From positions 1 to 8,823 of the forward strand of contig CABSNL010000072.1 of the NCBI GenBank assembly GCA_902479095.1: DNA of 8,823 nt, in the 5' to 3' direction. Shown piece after piece: positions 1-6,409 of the stretch (positions are counted from its first letter, which is position 1; every line of letters begins with the position of its first letter). This DNA is from an uncultured Collinsella sp. Its GTDB lineage: Bacteria; Actinomycetota; Coriobacteriia; Coriobacteriales; Coriobacteriaceae. Made by a program: the position numbers and the translations under genes. A model generated the notes under the pieces. It did no database searches. It saw nothing but the letters and a program-made list of their open reading frames with translations, and was not told the DNA's origin.

Positions 1-54
1 GACGCCGCCCTCTCAAGGCGGAGATCACCAGTTCGAATCTGGTACGGGCTACCA
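1..54 (+). tRNA. tRNA-Glu (anticodon CUC), 5' part outside the window
   Basis: This is the 3' part of a tRNA reading GAG codons. The anticodon stem is perfect (CCGCC 5-9 with GGCGG 17-21) around a seven-base loop CTCTCAA, giving anticodon CTC at 12-14. The T arm is ACCAG (27-31), loop TTCGAAT (32-38), CTGGT (39-43). The acceptor 3' strand ACGGGCT (44-50) is followed by discriminator A51 and an encoded CCA (52-54). The 5' acceptor strand (expected AGCCCGT) and D arm lie before the window. The isotype is read from the anticodon alone. Confidence 0.93.
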
Positions 55-64
55 CGCATCTGAT

Positions 65-96
65 ACCCGGACTTCCGATGGAAGTCCGGGTTTTTT
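65..96 (+). terminator. Intrinsic terminator of the tRNA-Glu transcript
   Basis: A perfect 11-bp stem, CCCGGACTTCC (66-76) with GGAAGTCCGGG (80-90), closes a three-base loop GAT and is followed directly by six T residues (91-96). It lies 11 nt after the tRNA CCA end. This is a textbook rho-independent terminator, so the flippase gene downstream probably needs its own promoter. Confidence 0.93.
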
Positions 97-143
97 GTTA
101 TCAAACAACCGTCTGCAATTCCCGTTTGAACCAGAGCTTTGCG

Positions 144-171
144 TTCTGCCTATGGCCCTTACGGGTACAAT
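144..171 (+). promoter_or_regulatory. Candidate sigma70-type promoter for the flippase-like gene
   Basis: A good -10 box TACAAT is at 166-171, 34 nt before the chosen start codon. The best -35 candidate at 16-nt spacing is TTCTGC (144-149), a weak match to TTGACA. An alternative TTGCGT (139-144) would need a 21-nt spacer. A promoter is expected here because the tRNA terminator lies upstream. Only the -10 is convincing. Confidence 0.35.
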
Positions 172-204
172 ATCCAAGATATTTTGACTGTTAGAAGGAG
201 TCTC

Positions 205-1512
205 ATGACGGAGTCCTCTCAGCATACGTCTAAGCCCCAGGTCGAGGTTGAGGCCTCGGGCGGAGATGACAATAAGAGCGCACGCCGCGGCGCCATCTTT
301 ATCGGCGTCGTGCTGGTGGGTTATATCGTCTATCTGGTGGTAACCGGGCAGATGGGGCAGTTCTGGGCCGCAATGTCGAGCGTCCAGGCGCCATGGCTCG
401 TTGTCGCGTGTCTTTGCATGTTCATGTATCTGTTCTTTGGCATTGTGGCCTATGCGATCGCCGTCTGGCTCGACCCATATTCACCCGTCGGTATTCGCGA
501 CCTCATTTCGGTCGAGGCGAGCGGCATCTTCTTTGGCAACCTGACGCCCATGATGATGGGCTCGACTCCCGCCCAGATCTACCGCCTGACCAAGGCGGGC
601 CAAAATGTCGGCGAGGCTGGCGCCACGCAGTTCACGCGCTTTATCGTGTATCAGTTTGGCCTCGTTGCCTGGGGCGCTATCCTACTGCTTGCTCGCATGC
701 CGTTTTTTGCCGAGCGCTATGGCGACATGACGCTGCTGTGTGTCTTTAGCTTTGGTGGGCACTGCTGCATCTTGCTGGGCATCTTCGCCGTCGCGCTCAT
801 GCCTAAGACCGTCACGCGCGTCGCCCATTGCATCATCAATTGGCTTGAGCGCATTGGTGTCTCGGCCACTAAGATCGAGGGATGGCGCACGTTTGTCGAT
901 AGCGAGATCTACTCCTTTTCCGAGAAGTTCAAGCTTTCAGCCGGACATTTTTCTTCCATGCTGCTCACGGTGGTCATCACCATGCTGCAACTCGCGTTTT
1001 TCTACCTCGTGCCGTATTTCCTGATGCTTGCCTTTGGCCACCACGAGGTCGACTTTTTCTCGGTCATGGCCGCGAGCGCCTTTGTCCAGCTGCTGAGCTC
1101 TGCGGTCCCCCTGCCCGGTGGAACTGGTGGCGCTGAGGGCGGCTTTGCATTGTTCTTGGGTCATTTCTTTGGGTCGGCTTCGACCGCTGGCTATCTGCTG
1201 TGGCGCCTCATTACGTTTATTGCGCCGACCATTTTGGCTGCGCCCCTGCTGGGACTTAAGAGCGCCCACAACGAGAGCATCCATGCGCGCTGGGATCGCG
1301 TGATGCGCAAGCTCGGCCGCACGCCTCAGACGCCCTCTGCGCCCACTAAGCCGCACCCCACTAATGCTGTTACCGTTGATCCCAAGAAGCACGCTCAGAA
1401 GGCTTCTGGGACCGCTAAGCCGGCTCATAAGGCCTATGTGCGCCAGACAGGCGATGGTATTCGCGTATCTCCGTCGGCACTCAATAAGAAGAAGCACCCT
1501 AAGTCGCAGTAG
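205..1512 (+). CDS. LPG-synthase/flippase-like integral membrane protein (UPF0104-type)
   Basis: A polytopic membrane protein of 435 aa related to the transmembrane domain of lysylphosphatidylglycerol synthases (MprF-type flippase domain, YbhN-like). Family members are thought to move or help make membrane lipids; the substrate here is unknown. About eight hydrophobic segments are visible (near residues 30-46, 62-86, 103-120, 148-165, 176-199, 252-277, 285-302, 328-352). The family motifs are GNLTPMMMGSTPAQIYR (111-127) and PLPGGTGGAEGG (302-313). There is no C-terminal aminoacyl-transferase domain, so it is not a full MprF. The last 75 residues form a hydrophilic Lys/Pro-rich tail, probably cytoplasmic. 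Start: ATG 205 is preceded by AGAAGGAG (193-200). An in-frame TTG at 139 would add 22 residues but overlaps the likely promoter and is rejected. Phe is encoded by TTT in more than half of cases, unlike the transporter cluster on the right. Confidence 0.88.
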   Translation: MTESSQHTSKPQVEVEASGGDDNKSARRGAIFIGVVLVGYIVYLVVTGQMGQFWAAMSSVQAPWLVVACLCMFMYLFFGIVAYAIAVWLDPYSPVGIRDLISVEASGIFFGNLTPMMMGSTPAQIYRLTKAGQNVGEAGATQFTRFIVYQFGLVAWGAILLLARMPFFAERYGDMTLLCVFSFGGHCCILLGIFAVALMPKTVTRVAHCIINWLERIGVSATKIEGWRTFVDSEIYSFSEKFKLSAGHFSSMLLTVVITMLQLAFFYLVPYFLMLAFGHHEVDFFSVMAASAFVQLLSSAVPLPGGTGGAEGGFALFLGHFFGSASTAGYLLWRLITFIAPTILAAPLLGLKSAHNESIHARWDRVMRKLGRTPQTPSAPTKPHPTNAVTVDPKKHAQKASGTAKPAHKAYVRQTGDGIRVSPSALNKKKHPKSQ

Positions 1513-1561
1513 GGCAGTCGTGCGTTCTTCATGATGCGGGGCATATTTGTACTGTATGGGG

Positions 1562-1585
1562 GATAATCCTCTTACGTAGATTATC
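1562..1585 (+). promoter_or_regulatory. Candidate TetR operator upstream of the tetR gene
   Basis: A perfect 7-bp inverted repeat, GATAATC (1562-1568) and GATTATC (1579-1585), is separated by 10 nt and lies 43 nt before the regulator's start codon. Size and symmetry fit a TetR-family dimer site, which commonly overlaps the regulator's own promoter. GATAAT (1562-1567) could also be a -10 box, but no good -35 is spaced correctly. The same half-sites at the same spacing recur before the radical SAM gene (3894-3917), which supports a real binding site. Confidence 0.6.
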
Positions 1586-1628
1586 TCTCATCTGTTGATG
1601 AATGCTCGCATATCGAAGGGACATGCCC

Positions 1629-2240
1629 ATGGCAACCAGGAAACCGCGTCTTGACCGCCGCATCGTTCGCAGCCGCAATGCCATCCTTTCCGCTTTCGAG
1701 CGCCTGCTCATGGAAAAGCCGCTGGCAGACATTACGGTGAGTACCATCGCGCGCGAGGCCAATGTCGACCGCAAGACCTTTTACGTTCACTTTGGCACGG
1801 TTGACGGCCTGCTCGATGCCATTGCCGTCGATGTGGTGGAGATGATTGTCGACTCGGTCGAGAAAACGCTTGCTTCCATGGACGGCGACACCAACGAGCG
1901 CGCCCTGGGCGCGGCGGCGACCTTCTTTAAAACCGTTAACGAGGCACTGTGCAACAACTTGGTGCTCAATCGTCAGCTGATCGAGAACATTCCGCTCGAT
2001 GATTTTATGGCTCGTCTTCGTGCGCCGCTCGAGCACGAGATTGCCGAACGCGATCTGCTGCCCCAAGGTCTCAAGGACGAGATGTTCGACTACTATCTGG
2101 CGTTTTTGCTGTCGGGTATTATCGGTATCTATCGCACGTGGGCGCTGTCTGACGGTTCGGTTCCTATCGAGCGCGTCTCTGGGGTCGCCAACGATCTGAC
2201 TCTCAATGGTCTGTCGAGTCTGGAATCTCGCTTCGAATAG
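1629..2240 (+). CDS. TetR/AcrR-family transcriptional regulator
   Basis: A 203-aa one-component DNA-binding regulator of normal TetR length. Residues 14-65 form the TetR_N domain: a first helix (RNAILSAFERLL), then a helix-turn-helix, ITVSTIAREANVDRKTFYVHF (about 35-55), with the typical TFYxHF end of the recognition helix. Residues 66-203 are an all-helical ligand/dimerisation domain; the segment LSGIIGIYRTWALSDGS (161-177) resembles the C-terminal domain of DhaS-like TetR proteins. The ligand cannot be told. Start: ATG 1629 has GAAGGGA (1615-1621) seven bases upstream. ATGs at 1602 and 1623 are in frame, but the first has no ribosome site and the second is too close to it. The gene follows the flippase gene by 116 nt and is convergent with the radical SAM gene. 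The shared operator-like repeats suggest it represses both itself and that gene (inference). Confidence 0.93.
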   Translation: MATRKPRLDRRIVRSRNAILSAFERLLMEKPLADITVSTIAREANVDRKTFYVHFGTVDGLLDAIAVDVVEMIVDSVEKTLASMDGDTNERALGAAATFFKTVNEALCNNLVLNRQLIENIPLDDFMARLRAPLEHEIAERDLLPQGLKDEMFDYYLAFLLSGIIGIYRTWALSDGSVPIERVSGVANDLTLNGLSSLESRFE

Positions 2241-2264
2241 CATCGATAATTCAACAACTAATAG

Positions 2265-2333
2265 AAGTTGCGGTGGAATAGGGATTGTTTTGGTTATTGG
2301 AAGGCCGTTCTGGTCCCTATTTCACCGCAACTT
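2265..2333. repeat. Long inverted repeat (intergenic palindromic element, AAGTTGCGGTG type)
   Basis: The arm AAGTTGCGGTGGAATAGGGA (2265-2284) pairs with TCCCTATTTCACCGCAACTT (2314-2333) over 20 positions with one G-T wobble, around a 29-nt loop. No run of T follows, so it is not a classical terminator. A third, unpaired copy of the arm is at 3997-4013, so this is a dispersed repeat family. From memory, similar palindromes are common between genes in Collinsella. It may be a REP- or MITE-like element. It has no coding capacity. Confidence 0.75.
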
Positions 2334-2354
2334 AGTAAAACTGTTTTGATGGTA

Positions 2355-2402
2355 AGGCGGAGCAGCCTCGAAGATGAGCCTCGAGACTGCTCCGCTTCAT
2401 TT
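2355..2402. terminator. Hairpin between convergent genes, possible bidirectional terminator
   Basis: GCGGAGCAG (2357-2365) pairs with CTGCTCCGC (2387-2395). After one C-A mismatch the stem continues with CTCGA (2367-2371) and TCGAG (2381-2385), leaving a nine-base loop. It is followed on the + strand by TTCATTT, only weakly T-rich. It lies between the 3' ends of tetR (+) and the radical SAM gene (-), where a two-way terminator is expected. The T tract is poor on both strands, so termination is inferred mainly from stem strength and position. Confidence 0.6.
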
Positions 2403-2428
2403 CTGAGCGTTTGTCGTGTAGGGCAGCA

Positions 2429-3862
2429 TTAATCGCCGTTTTTGAGTATGCGGCCCTGTTTTTCGAACTTGTGCATGTCGCTATCGGCCATGCCCTGCGA
2501 CTTGTCCTCGTGACGCTTGGCGTATAACGGATCGTCGGAGTCGTTCCAGATGCGGTCGGCGACAGGTGACCATGCCTCGGCGGCAGCCTGGGTCTTTTTG
2601 CGCAGCTGCTCGGGTGACTCCTTCTCGATTAGGTCGGTGCTCATTGCGCCACTCTCGGCGACCAGTTTGGGCAGCACGTCGGGATTCTCGAGCATGGGGC
2701 ATGGTTTGAGGTAGTTGTCGTTAAACGGCATGTTCTCGTAGTACTTCATAAAGAGGGGAGAGCGCAGCGCGTCGAGTAAACTCACATCGTGGATGTTGGC
2801 GTTTGAGTAGTGGATGAACACGTACGGCTCCACGTCTCCGGCGGCGTTGATGTGCAGGTAGCGGCGGCCGCCGGCGATACATCCGCCTACAAACTCGCCG
2901 TCGTTTTGGAAGTCGAGCGTAAACAGCGGCTTCTTCTCACGCATTTCGCGGATAAAGTGATACATGTGCTCGCGCTGCTCGGGCGTGGGCATGAGCTCGG
3001 GGGTTGCATTGCGGCCAACCGGCATAAAGTGGAAGTACCAGCAGAAGAGTGCCCCCTCGCCGATCATCCAGTCCATGTTCTCCTCGGTAGCAACCGTATC
3101 GGCATTGGCGCTGGTCCAACAGGTGGAGATACCAAACGGCAAGTCGCGCTCGCGCAGGAGTTTCATGGCGTGCTTGATCTTTGCGTAGGTACCCTCGCTG
3201 CGACGGGCGTCGGTGGTGTGCTCATTGCCCTCGGCGCTGATGGCGGGGACAAAATTACCTACGCGAATCATATCGTCGCAGAAGGCCTCGTCGATCAGCG
3301 TGGAGTTGGTAAAGCAGAGAAACACGCAGTCCTGATGTATTTCGCAAATTCTGATCAGGTCGTGCTTGCGGACGAGCGGCTCGCCGCCGGTATAGATGTA
3401 GATATGCGTACCGAGCCCTTTGCCCTGCGTAACGATAGAGTCGATGTCTTCGAACGAGAGATTCTGCTTGTAGCCGTACTCGGCGGCCCAGCAGCCCGTA
3501 CAATGCAGGTTGCAGGCGCTCGTGGGATCGAGCAGGATGGCCCACGGAACGTTGCACTGGTACTTTTCGCGGTTCTTTTCCTGCTCTGGCCAAGCTAGCA
3601 GGTTGGCGTCGACAATGAGGGTCTTAAGCAGTTTGGTTCGCATCTGGGGATTAAGGCTGAACACACGCATGATCAGGTCATACCAATTGCCGCGGCTCTT
3701 GATGACATTGGTGAATGCCTCTCGCTGTACAGGAAATACGCGATTGGGGACCAGCTTGTTCACGAGGTCCATGATTTTGTCGATGTTTTCTTGCGGGTTG
3801 TCGTCGAGATAATCGATGAGCTTGTTGAGCGCTGCACGCTCTGCTGACCGTGTAAGCGACAT
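2429..3862 (-). CDS. Radical SAM protein with SPASM-like C-terminal region
   Basis: A 477-aa radical S-adenosylmethionine enzyme; the reaction is not known. Residues 1-105 are a helical N-terminal extension. The radical SAM core starts near 107: the 4Fe-4S motif CNLHCTGC gives Cys117, Cys121 and Cys124 (CX3CX2C), and TGGEP (158-162) is the SAM-binding GGE motif. A C-terminal region carries Cys328 (GGCIAGG), the stretch INAAGDVEPYVF (338-349) and Cys388 (KPCPMLENP), resembling a SPASM/auxiliary-cluster domain. At residue 347, where this motif normally ends in PC, the codon is TAC (Tyr). The last 90 residues are charged and helical. Start: ATG 3862 has AAAGGA seven bases upstream. The gene is alone on its strand, convergent with tetR, and has an operator-like repeat in its leader matching the one before tetR. 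The class is certain; the function is not. Confidence 0.93.
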   Translation of the reverse strand: MSLTRSAERAALNKLIDYLDDNPQENIDKIMDLVNKLVPNRVFPVQREAFTNVIKSRGNWYDLIMRVFSLNPQMRTKLLKTLIVDANLLAWPEQEKNREKYQCNVPWAILLDPTSACNLHCTGCWAAEYGYKQNLSFEDIDSIVTQGKGLGTHIYIYTGGEPLVRKHDLIRICEIHQDCVFLCFTNSTLIDEAFCDDMIRVGNFVPAISAEGNEHTTDARRSEGTYAKIKHAMKLLRERDLPFGISTCWTSANADTVATEENMDWMIGEGALFCWYFHFMPVGRNATPELMPTPEQREHMYHFIREMREKKPLFTLDFQNDGEFVGGCIAGGRRYLHINAAGDVEPYVFIHYSNANIHDVSLLDALRSPLFMKYYENMPFNDNYLKPCPMLENPDVLPKLVAESGAMSTDLIEKESPEQLRKKTQAAAEAWSPVADRIWNDSDDPLYAKRHEDKSQGMADSDMHKFEKQGRILKNGD

Positions 3863-3893
3863 GGGTATATCCTTTCACGTGTGCTTAATGTGT

Positions 3894-3917
3894 GATAATA
3901 CCCACTTGTGGATTAAA
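3894..3917 (-). promoter_or_regulatory. Candidate TetR operator upstream of the radical SAM gene
   Basis: GATAATA (3894-3900), a 10-nt spacer and GATTAAA (3911-3917) reproduce the half-sites and the 17-nt half-site offset of the repeat before tetR (1562-1585), matching it at 6 of 7 and 5 of 7 positions. It lies 32 nt before the radical SAM start codon. The spacer contains most of a small palindrome (CCAC-TT-GTGG, 3902-3911). Its complement includes TATTAT, a possible -10 box. The position fits repression by the neighbouring TetR protein; the regulation is inferred. Confidence 0.5.
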
Positions 3918-3920
3918 CGA

Positions 3921-3950
3921 AGTCTAAAGATTTGTAGTGTGTCTATTCAA
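3921..3950 (-). promoter_or_regulatory. Candidate promoter of the radical SAM gene
   Basis: Read on the - strand, TTGAAT (3950-3945) and TAGACT (3926-3921) are separated by 18 nt. Each matches the consensus at four of six positions. Transcription would then start near the operator-like repeat at 3894-3917. The surrounding segment is AT-rich (21 G+C in the 60 bases 3901-3960). An alternative -10 is TATTAT (3900-3895), which lacks a good -35. Confidence 0.3.
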
Positions 3951-3996
3951 CGAATCAATTTAATTTGGGGTGAAGCGTTATACGCCGACACCTTCT

Positions 3997-4013
3997 AAGT
4001 TGCGGTGAAATAG
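3997..4013 (+). repeat. Unpaired copy of the AAGTTGCGGTG intergenic repeat arm
   Basis: AAGTTGCGGTGAAATAG (3997-4013) is identical to the complement of the right arm of the inverted repeat at 2314-2333 over 17 bases and differs once from the left arm (2265-2281). After that it diverges (TGTC instead of GGGA). No complementary arm is found nearby, so this is a solo half-element. It lies 37 nt beyond the 3' end of the transporter operon, in the 188-nt gap between that operon and the radical SAM promoter. No convincing terminator for the operon is visible in the gap. Confidence 0.65.
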
Positions 4014-4050
4014 TGTCAGATGGGGATGCGGACGATTTCTTGGACCGCGC

Positions 4051-5364
4051 CTAGGCGTATCCACCATTGGAATCCTCCGATGCGCCTTCGCACGCTTGCA
4101 TGACCTCGATACCATGCGATCGTGCGAACTCGACGAGCTCTGCGTTGCGGGCGTTTATGGTGCCGAAGGCGGCGGGGCACACGATAAGGCGCGCGCAGTG
4201 GACGAGGAGCTCTTTGGCGCGGGCTATGGTTTTATCCCCGATCGGCTCGAAGGCGCGCTCGGCCACGCATTCCGTCGCCAGGTCACGCGCGAGCTCGCAG
4301 TCGATGTCCCCTTCGTGCAGAACGCCCGCGTAGAACGCCTTGCCCTGCCGGATGAGCTGGCGAAACACAGCTGACCCCGTACCTGCGCCGGCGATGACGA
4401 ACGTGTGCGCATCGCCGTGTGGACGCCCAATTTCCACGCTGCCGAAGCGCTCGTTGAAGGTGCCATGTTGAAGGCCGTAGAGCTCGCCAATCGTCTCGCG
4501 CGTAAATATGTCCTCGGGTGCGCCGGAGCGGAAGACCCGACCATTCTTCACGCAAATCACCTTGTCGGCGCTTTTCTGCGCGAGCTCGAGTTCGTGGATG
4601 GACATGATGACAGCCACATTCCGCGATTTCGCAAGGTGGCGAAGTATTCGCAGCAGGTCGATCTGGTAGCGGATATCGAGATACGATGTGGGCTCGTCGA
4701 GCACGAGCACACGCGGATCCTGCGCGATGGCGCGTGCGAGCATGACGCGCTGGCGTTGCCCGTCGCTTATCTGCATGAAGTCGCGCTCGGCGAGCCCTTC
4801 CACATGTGCGGTTTTCATGGCCTCGTCGACCCGACTGTGGTCGTCAGGCGAGAGTGTGCCCATTCGCCCGGTGTAGGGATGCCTTCCCGCCTCTACGATA
4901 TCGCGGCAGGTGAGGAGCTCGGTCCGGGGGCGATCTGTCAGCATAACGGCAAGGTTCCTTGCGAACTCCGCCGTCTTCCATCGGGAAATCTCTCGCCCGT
5001 CGAGCTCGACCGCGCCGGCAAGCGGTGCCAGATGGCGTGTGATGGTTTTCAAGATGGTCGACTTGCCCGAGCCGTTCGGCCCGATGAGCGCCACGACGTC
5101 GCCCGCGCGAACCTCCAGATCGACGCCTTCGACTACGACCTTCTTGTCGTAGCCCGCCGACAGGTCGCTTATGCGGAAAAGCGGCGCTCCGTCAGCCTGC
5201 GTTTCGATCGGGGTTTCGAGGTTCGACTCCGCTCGGAGGAGGCGTTCCGCGCGCAGTTCCGCACGAGCCGAAAGTGCCTTTTGGCGCTTTCGTGCGAGCT
5301 TAGGACTGTCTAAGCATGGAACGTCCCCTCCGAGCGTTTTGGGCCGCGGCACGAATTCCCCCAT
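4051..5364 (-). CDS. FecE/BtuD-type ABC transporter ATPase with extra C-terminal domain
   Basis: The 437-aa nucleotide-binding subunit that powers import through the adjacent FecCD permease; the likely substrate is an iron complex, heme or corrinoid. Residues 63-290 hold the ABC domain: Walker A GPNGSGKST (95-103), signature ISDGQRQR (199-206; SDGQ instead of the common SGGQ), Walker B VLVLDEPTSYLD (219-230; D223, E224) and switch His257 (SIHELE). Residues 318-425 are an additional domain with a glycine-rich start (FVIAGAGTGSAVF, 322-334) that looks Rossmann-like. I recall a similar tail in some corrinoid (BtuD-like) ATPases. The first 60 residues are a charged Arg/Ala/Glu-rich extension absent from FecE. 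ATG 5364 directly follows the permease stop codon, with GGTGAGG three bases upstream, and no other plausible start precedes the ABC domain. It is the last gene of the operon, and translation is probably coupled to the permease. Confidence 0.92.
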   Translation of the reverse strand: MGEFVPRPKTLGGDVPCLDSPKLARKRQKALSARAELRAERLLRAESNLETPIETQADGAPLFRISDLSAGYDKKVVVEGVDLEVRAGDVVALIGPNGSGKSTILKTITRHLAPLAGAVELDGREISRWKTAEFARNLAVMLTDRPRTELLTCRDIVEAGRHPYTGRMGTLSPDDHSRVDEAMKTAHVEGLAERDFMQISDGQRQRVMLARAIAQDPRVLVLDEPTSYLDIRYQIDLLRILRHLAKSRNVAVIMSIHELELAQKSADKVICVKNGRVFRSGAPEDIFTRETIGELYGLQHGTFNERFGSVEIGRPHGDAHTFVIAGAGTGSAVFRQLIRQGKAFYAGVLHEGDIDCELARDLATECVAERAFEPIGDKTIARAKELLVHCARLIVCPAAFGTINARNAELVEFARSHGIEVMQACEGASEDSNGGYA

Positions 5365-6405
5365 CTACCTCACCCGCTTCTTCAGCATGAGCGCGATAAC
5401 CACCGGCGCGCCGAAGATGGCGGTGACGGCGCTGATGGAAAGCTCGACGGGAGAGAACAGCGTGCGCGCGATCAAATCGCAACCCGCGCAGAAGATGGCG
5501 CCTCCCAAGAAGCACGCAGGAATCACGCGGATGGGCTTCGACGACTTCAGCGCCGACTTCACGAGATGCGGAACCGCGATGCCTACGAACGACACCGGAC
5601 CAGCGAACGCGGTCACGCAGGCGGAGAGCATGCTCGCTAGAAGGACGAGCACCACGCGGAAGCGTGCGACGTTCACGCCGACGCTTTTCGCGTAGGCTTC
5701 TCCCAGCTGGAAGGCGGAAAGGGGCTTCGATATCGCGAATACGCATGCGCTCACGGTGATCACCACGACCGCGATGACCGCGATGTCGTCCCAGCTCGAA
5801 CCCGAGAAGCTACCCAAAGACCAGTTGTGCAGGTTCACGATGGACTGGTCGTCGGCGAAGGCGATGAGAAAGTTCGTCGCCGCCGAGCAGATGTATCCCA
5901 CCATGATGCCCGCCACGATGAGCATGGCCATGGAACTTATGCGCCGTGCGATGAGGAGCACGAAGCCGATGGTGATAAGCGATCCCAGAAACGCTGCGGC
6001 CACCATGGCCGGCGAGGACATGGCCTGGTTCGCGCCCAGAAGCACGATCATCGTAAGCGCGACGACGAACTTTGCGCCCGAGGAAACGCCCAAGATGAAC
6101 GGGTCGGCGATGGGGTTGTTGAAAAACGTCTGCAGCAGGAACCCGGAGAGCGAAAGTGCCCCGCCGAGAAGCACGGCTGAAAGCACGCGCGGCAGGCGAA
6201 TCTCCCAGATGACCTGGCTTTCCATGGAATTGGCCGCGCCGCCCGAAAGGATGCCGGGGATGTGGTCTGCGGGCACGAGCACGCTTCCGATGCACAGGTT
6301 GGCCCCGACGAGCACGATGAGGACAACAGCGAGCAGCGCCGTCACGACGCGACACCGCGCGGCGCGCCCCGATTCGTCGTATGTCATGGAAAGCCGGCTT
6401 CTCAT
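5365..6405 (-). CDS. FecCD-family ABC transporter permease
   Basis: The membrane channel of an iron-siderophore/heme/cobalamin-type importer, 346 aa, the usual FecCD length with about ten membrane helices. The family motifs are WEIRLPRVLSAVLLGGAL (67-84) followed by LLQTFFNNPIADPFILG (90-106), LGEAYAKSVGV (234-244), GPVSFVGIAVPH (269-280) and ELSISAVTAIFGAP (321-334). The segment before GPVSFVG corresponds to the loop that contacts the ATPase in this family. Only one permease gene is present, so it presumably works as a homodimer. ATG 6405 is 4 nt after the stop of the binding-protein gene and lacks a clear ribosome site, which points to translational coupling. ATG 6387 (residue 7) is a possible alternative start. 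The stop codon abuts the ATPase start. Confidence 0.95.
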   Translation of the reverse strand: MRSRLSMTYDESGRAARCRVVTALLAVVLIVLVGANLCIGSVLVPADHIPGILSGGAANSMESQVIWEIRLPRVLSAVLLGGALSLSGFLLQTFFNNPIADPFILGVSSGAKFVVALTMIVLLGANQAMSSPAMVAAAFLGSLITIGFVLLIARRISSMAMLIVAGIMVGYICSAATNFLIAFADDQSIVNLHNWSLGSFSGSSWDDIAVIAVVVITVSACVFAISKPLSAFQLGEAYAKSVGVNVARFRVVLVLLASMLSACVTAFAGPVSFVGIAVPHLVKSALKSSKPIRVIPACFLGGAIFCAGCDLIARTLFSPVELSISAVTAIFGAPVVIALMLKKRVR

Positions 6406-6409
6406 GACG

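Noticed and set aside
1..54. tRNA 3' end as an attachment site for an integrated element
   Set aside because: No second copy of the tRNA 3' sequence and no integrase was found in the window.
139..204. Upstream TTG start for the flippase gene
   Set aside because: It has no ribosome site and overlaps the likely promoter; ATG 205 has AGAAGGAG just upstream.
1581..2243. 220-codon open frame on the - strand
   Set aside because: It is antisense to the clear TetR gene, with no motif or ribosome site.
2265..2333. Inverted repeat as a CRISPR repeat or rho-independent terminator
   Set aside because: There is no regular repeat-spacer series and no T run after the stem; it fits a palindromic intergenic repeat better.
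2810..3598. 262-codon open frame on the + strand
   Set aside because: It lies wholly antisense to the radical SAM gene, has no recognisable motif, and is typical of high-GC shadow frames.
3961..3992. Terminator of the transporter operon from the GCGT-TAT-ACGC hairpin
   Set aside because: The stem is only four strong pairs with mismatches and no T tract on the - strand, so it was not listed.
4405..5313. 302-codon open frame on the + strand
   Set aside because: It is antisense to the ABC ATPase, whose Walker and signature motifs are intact; no family resemblance.
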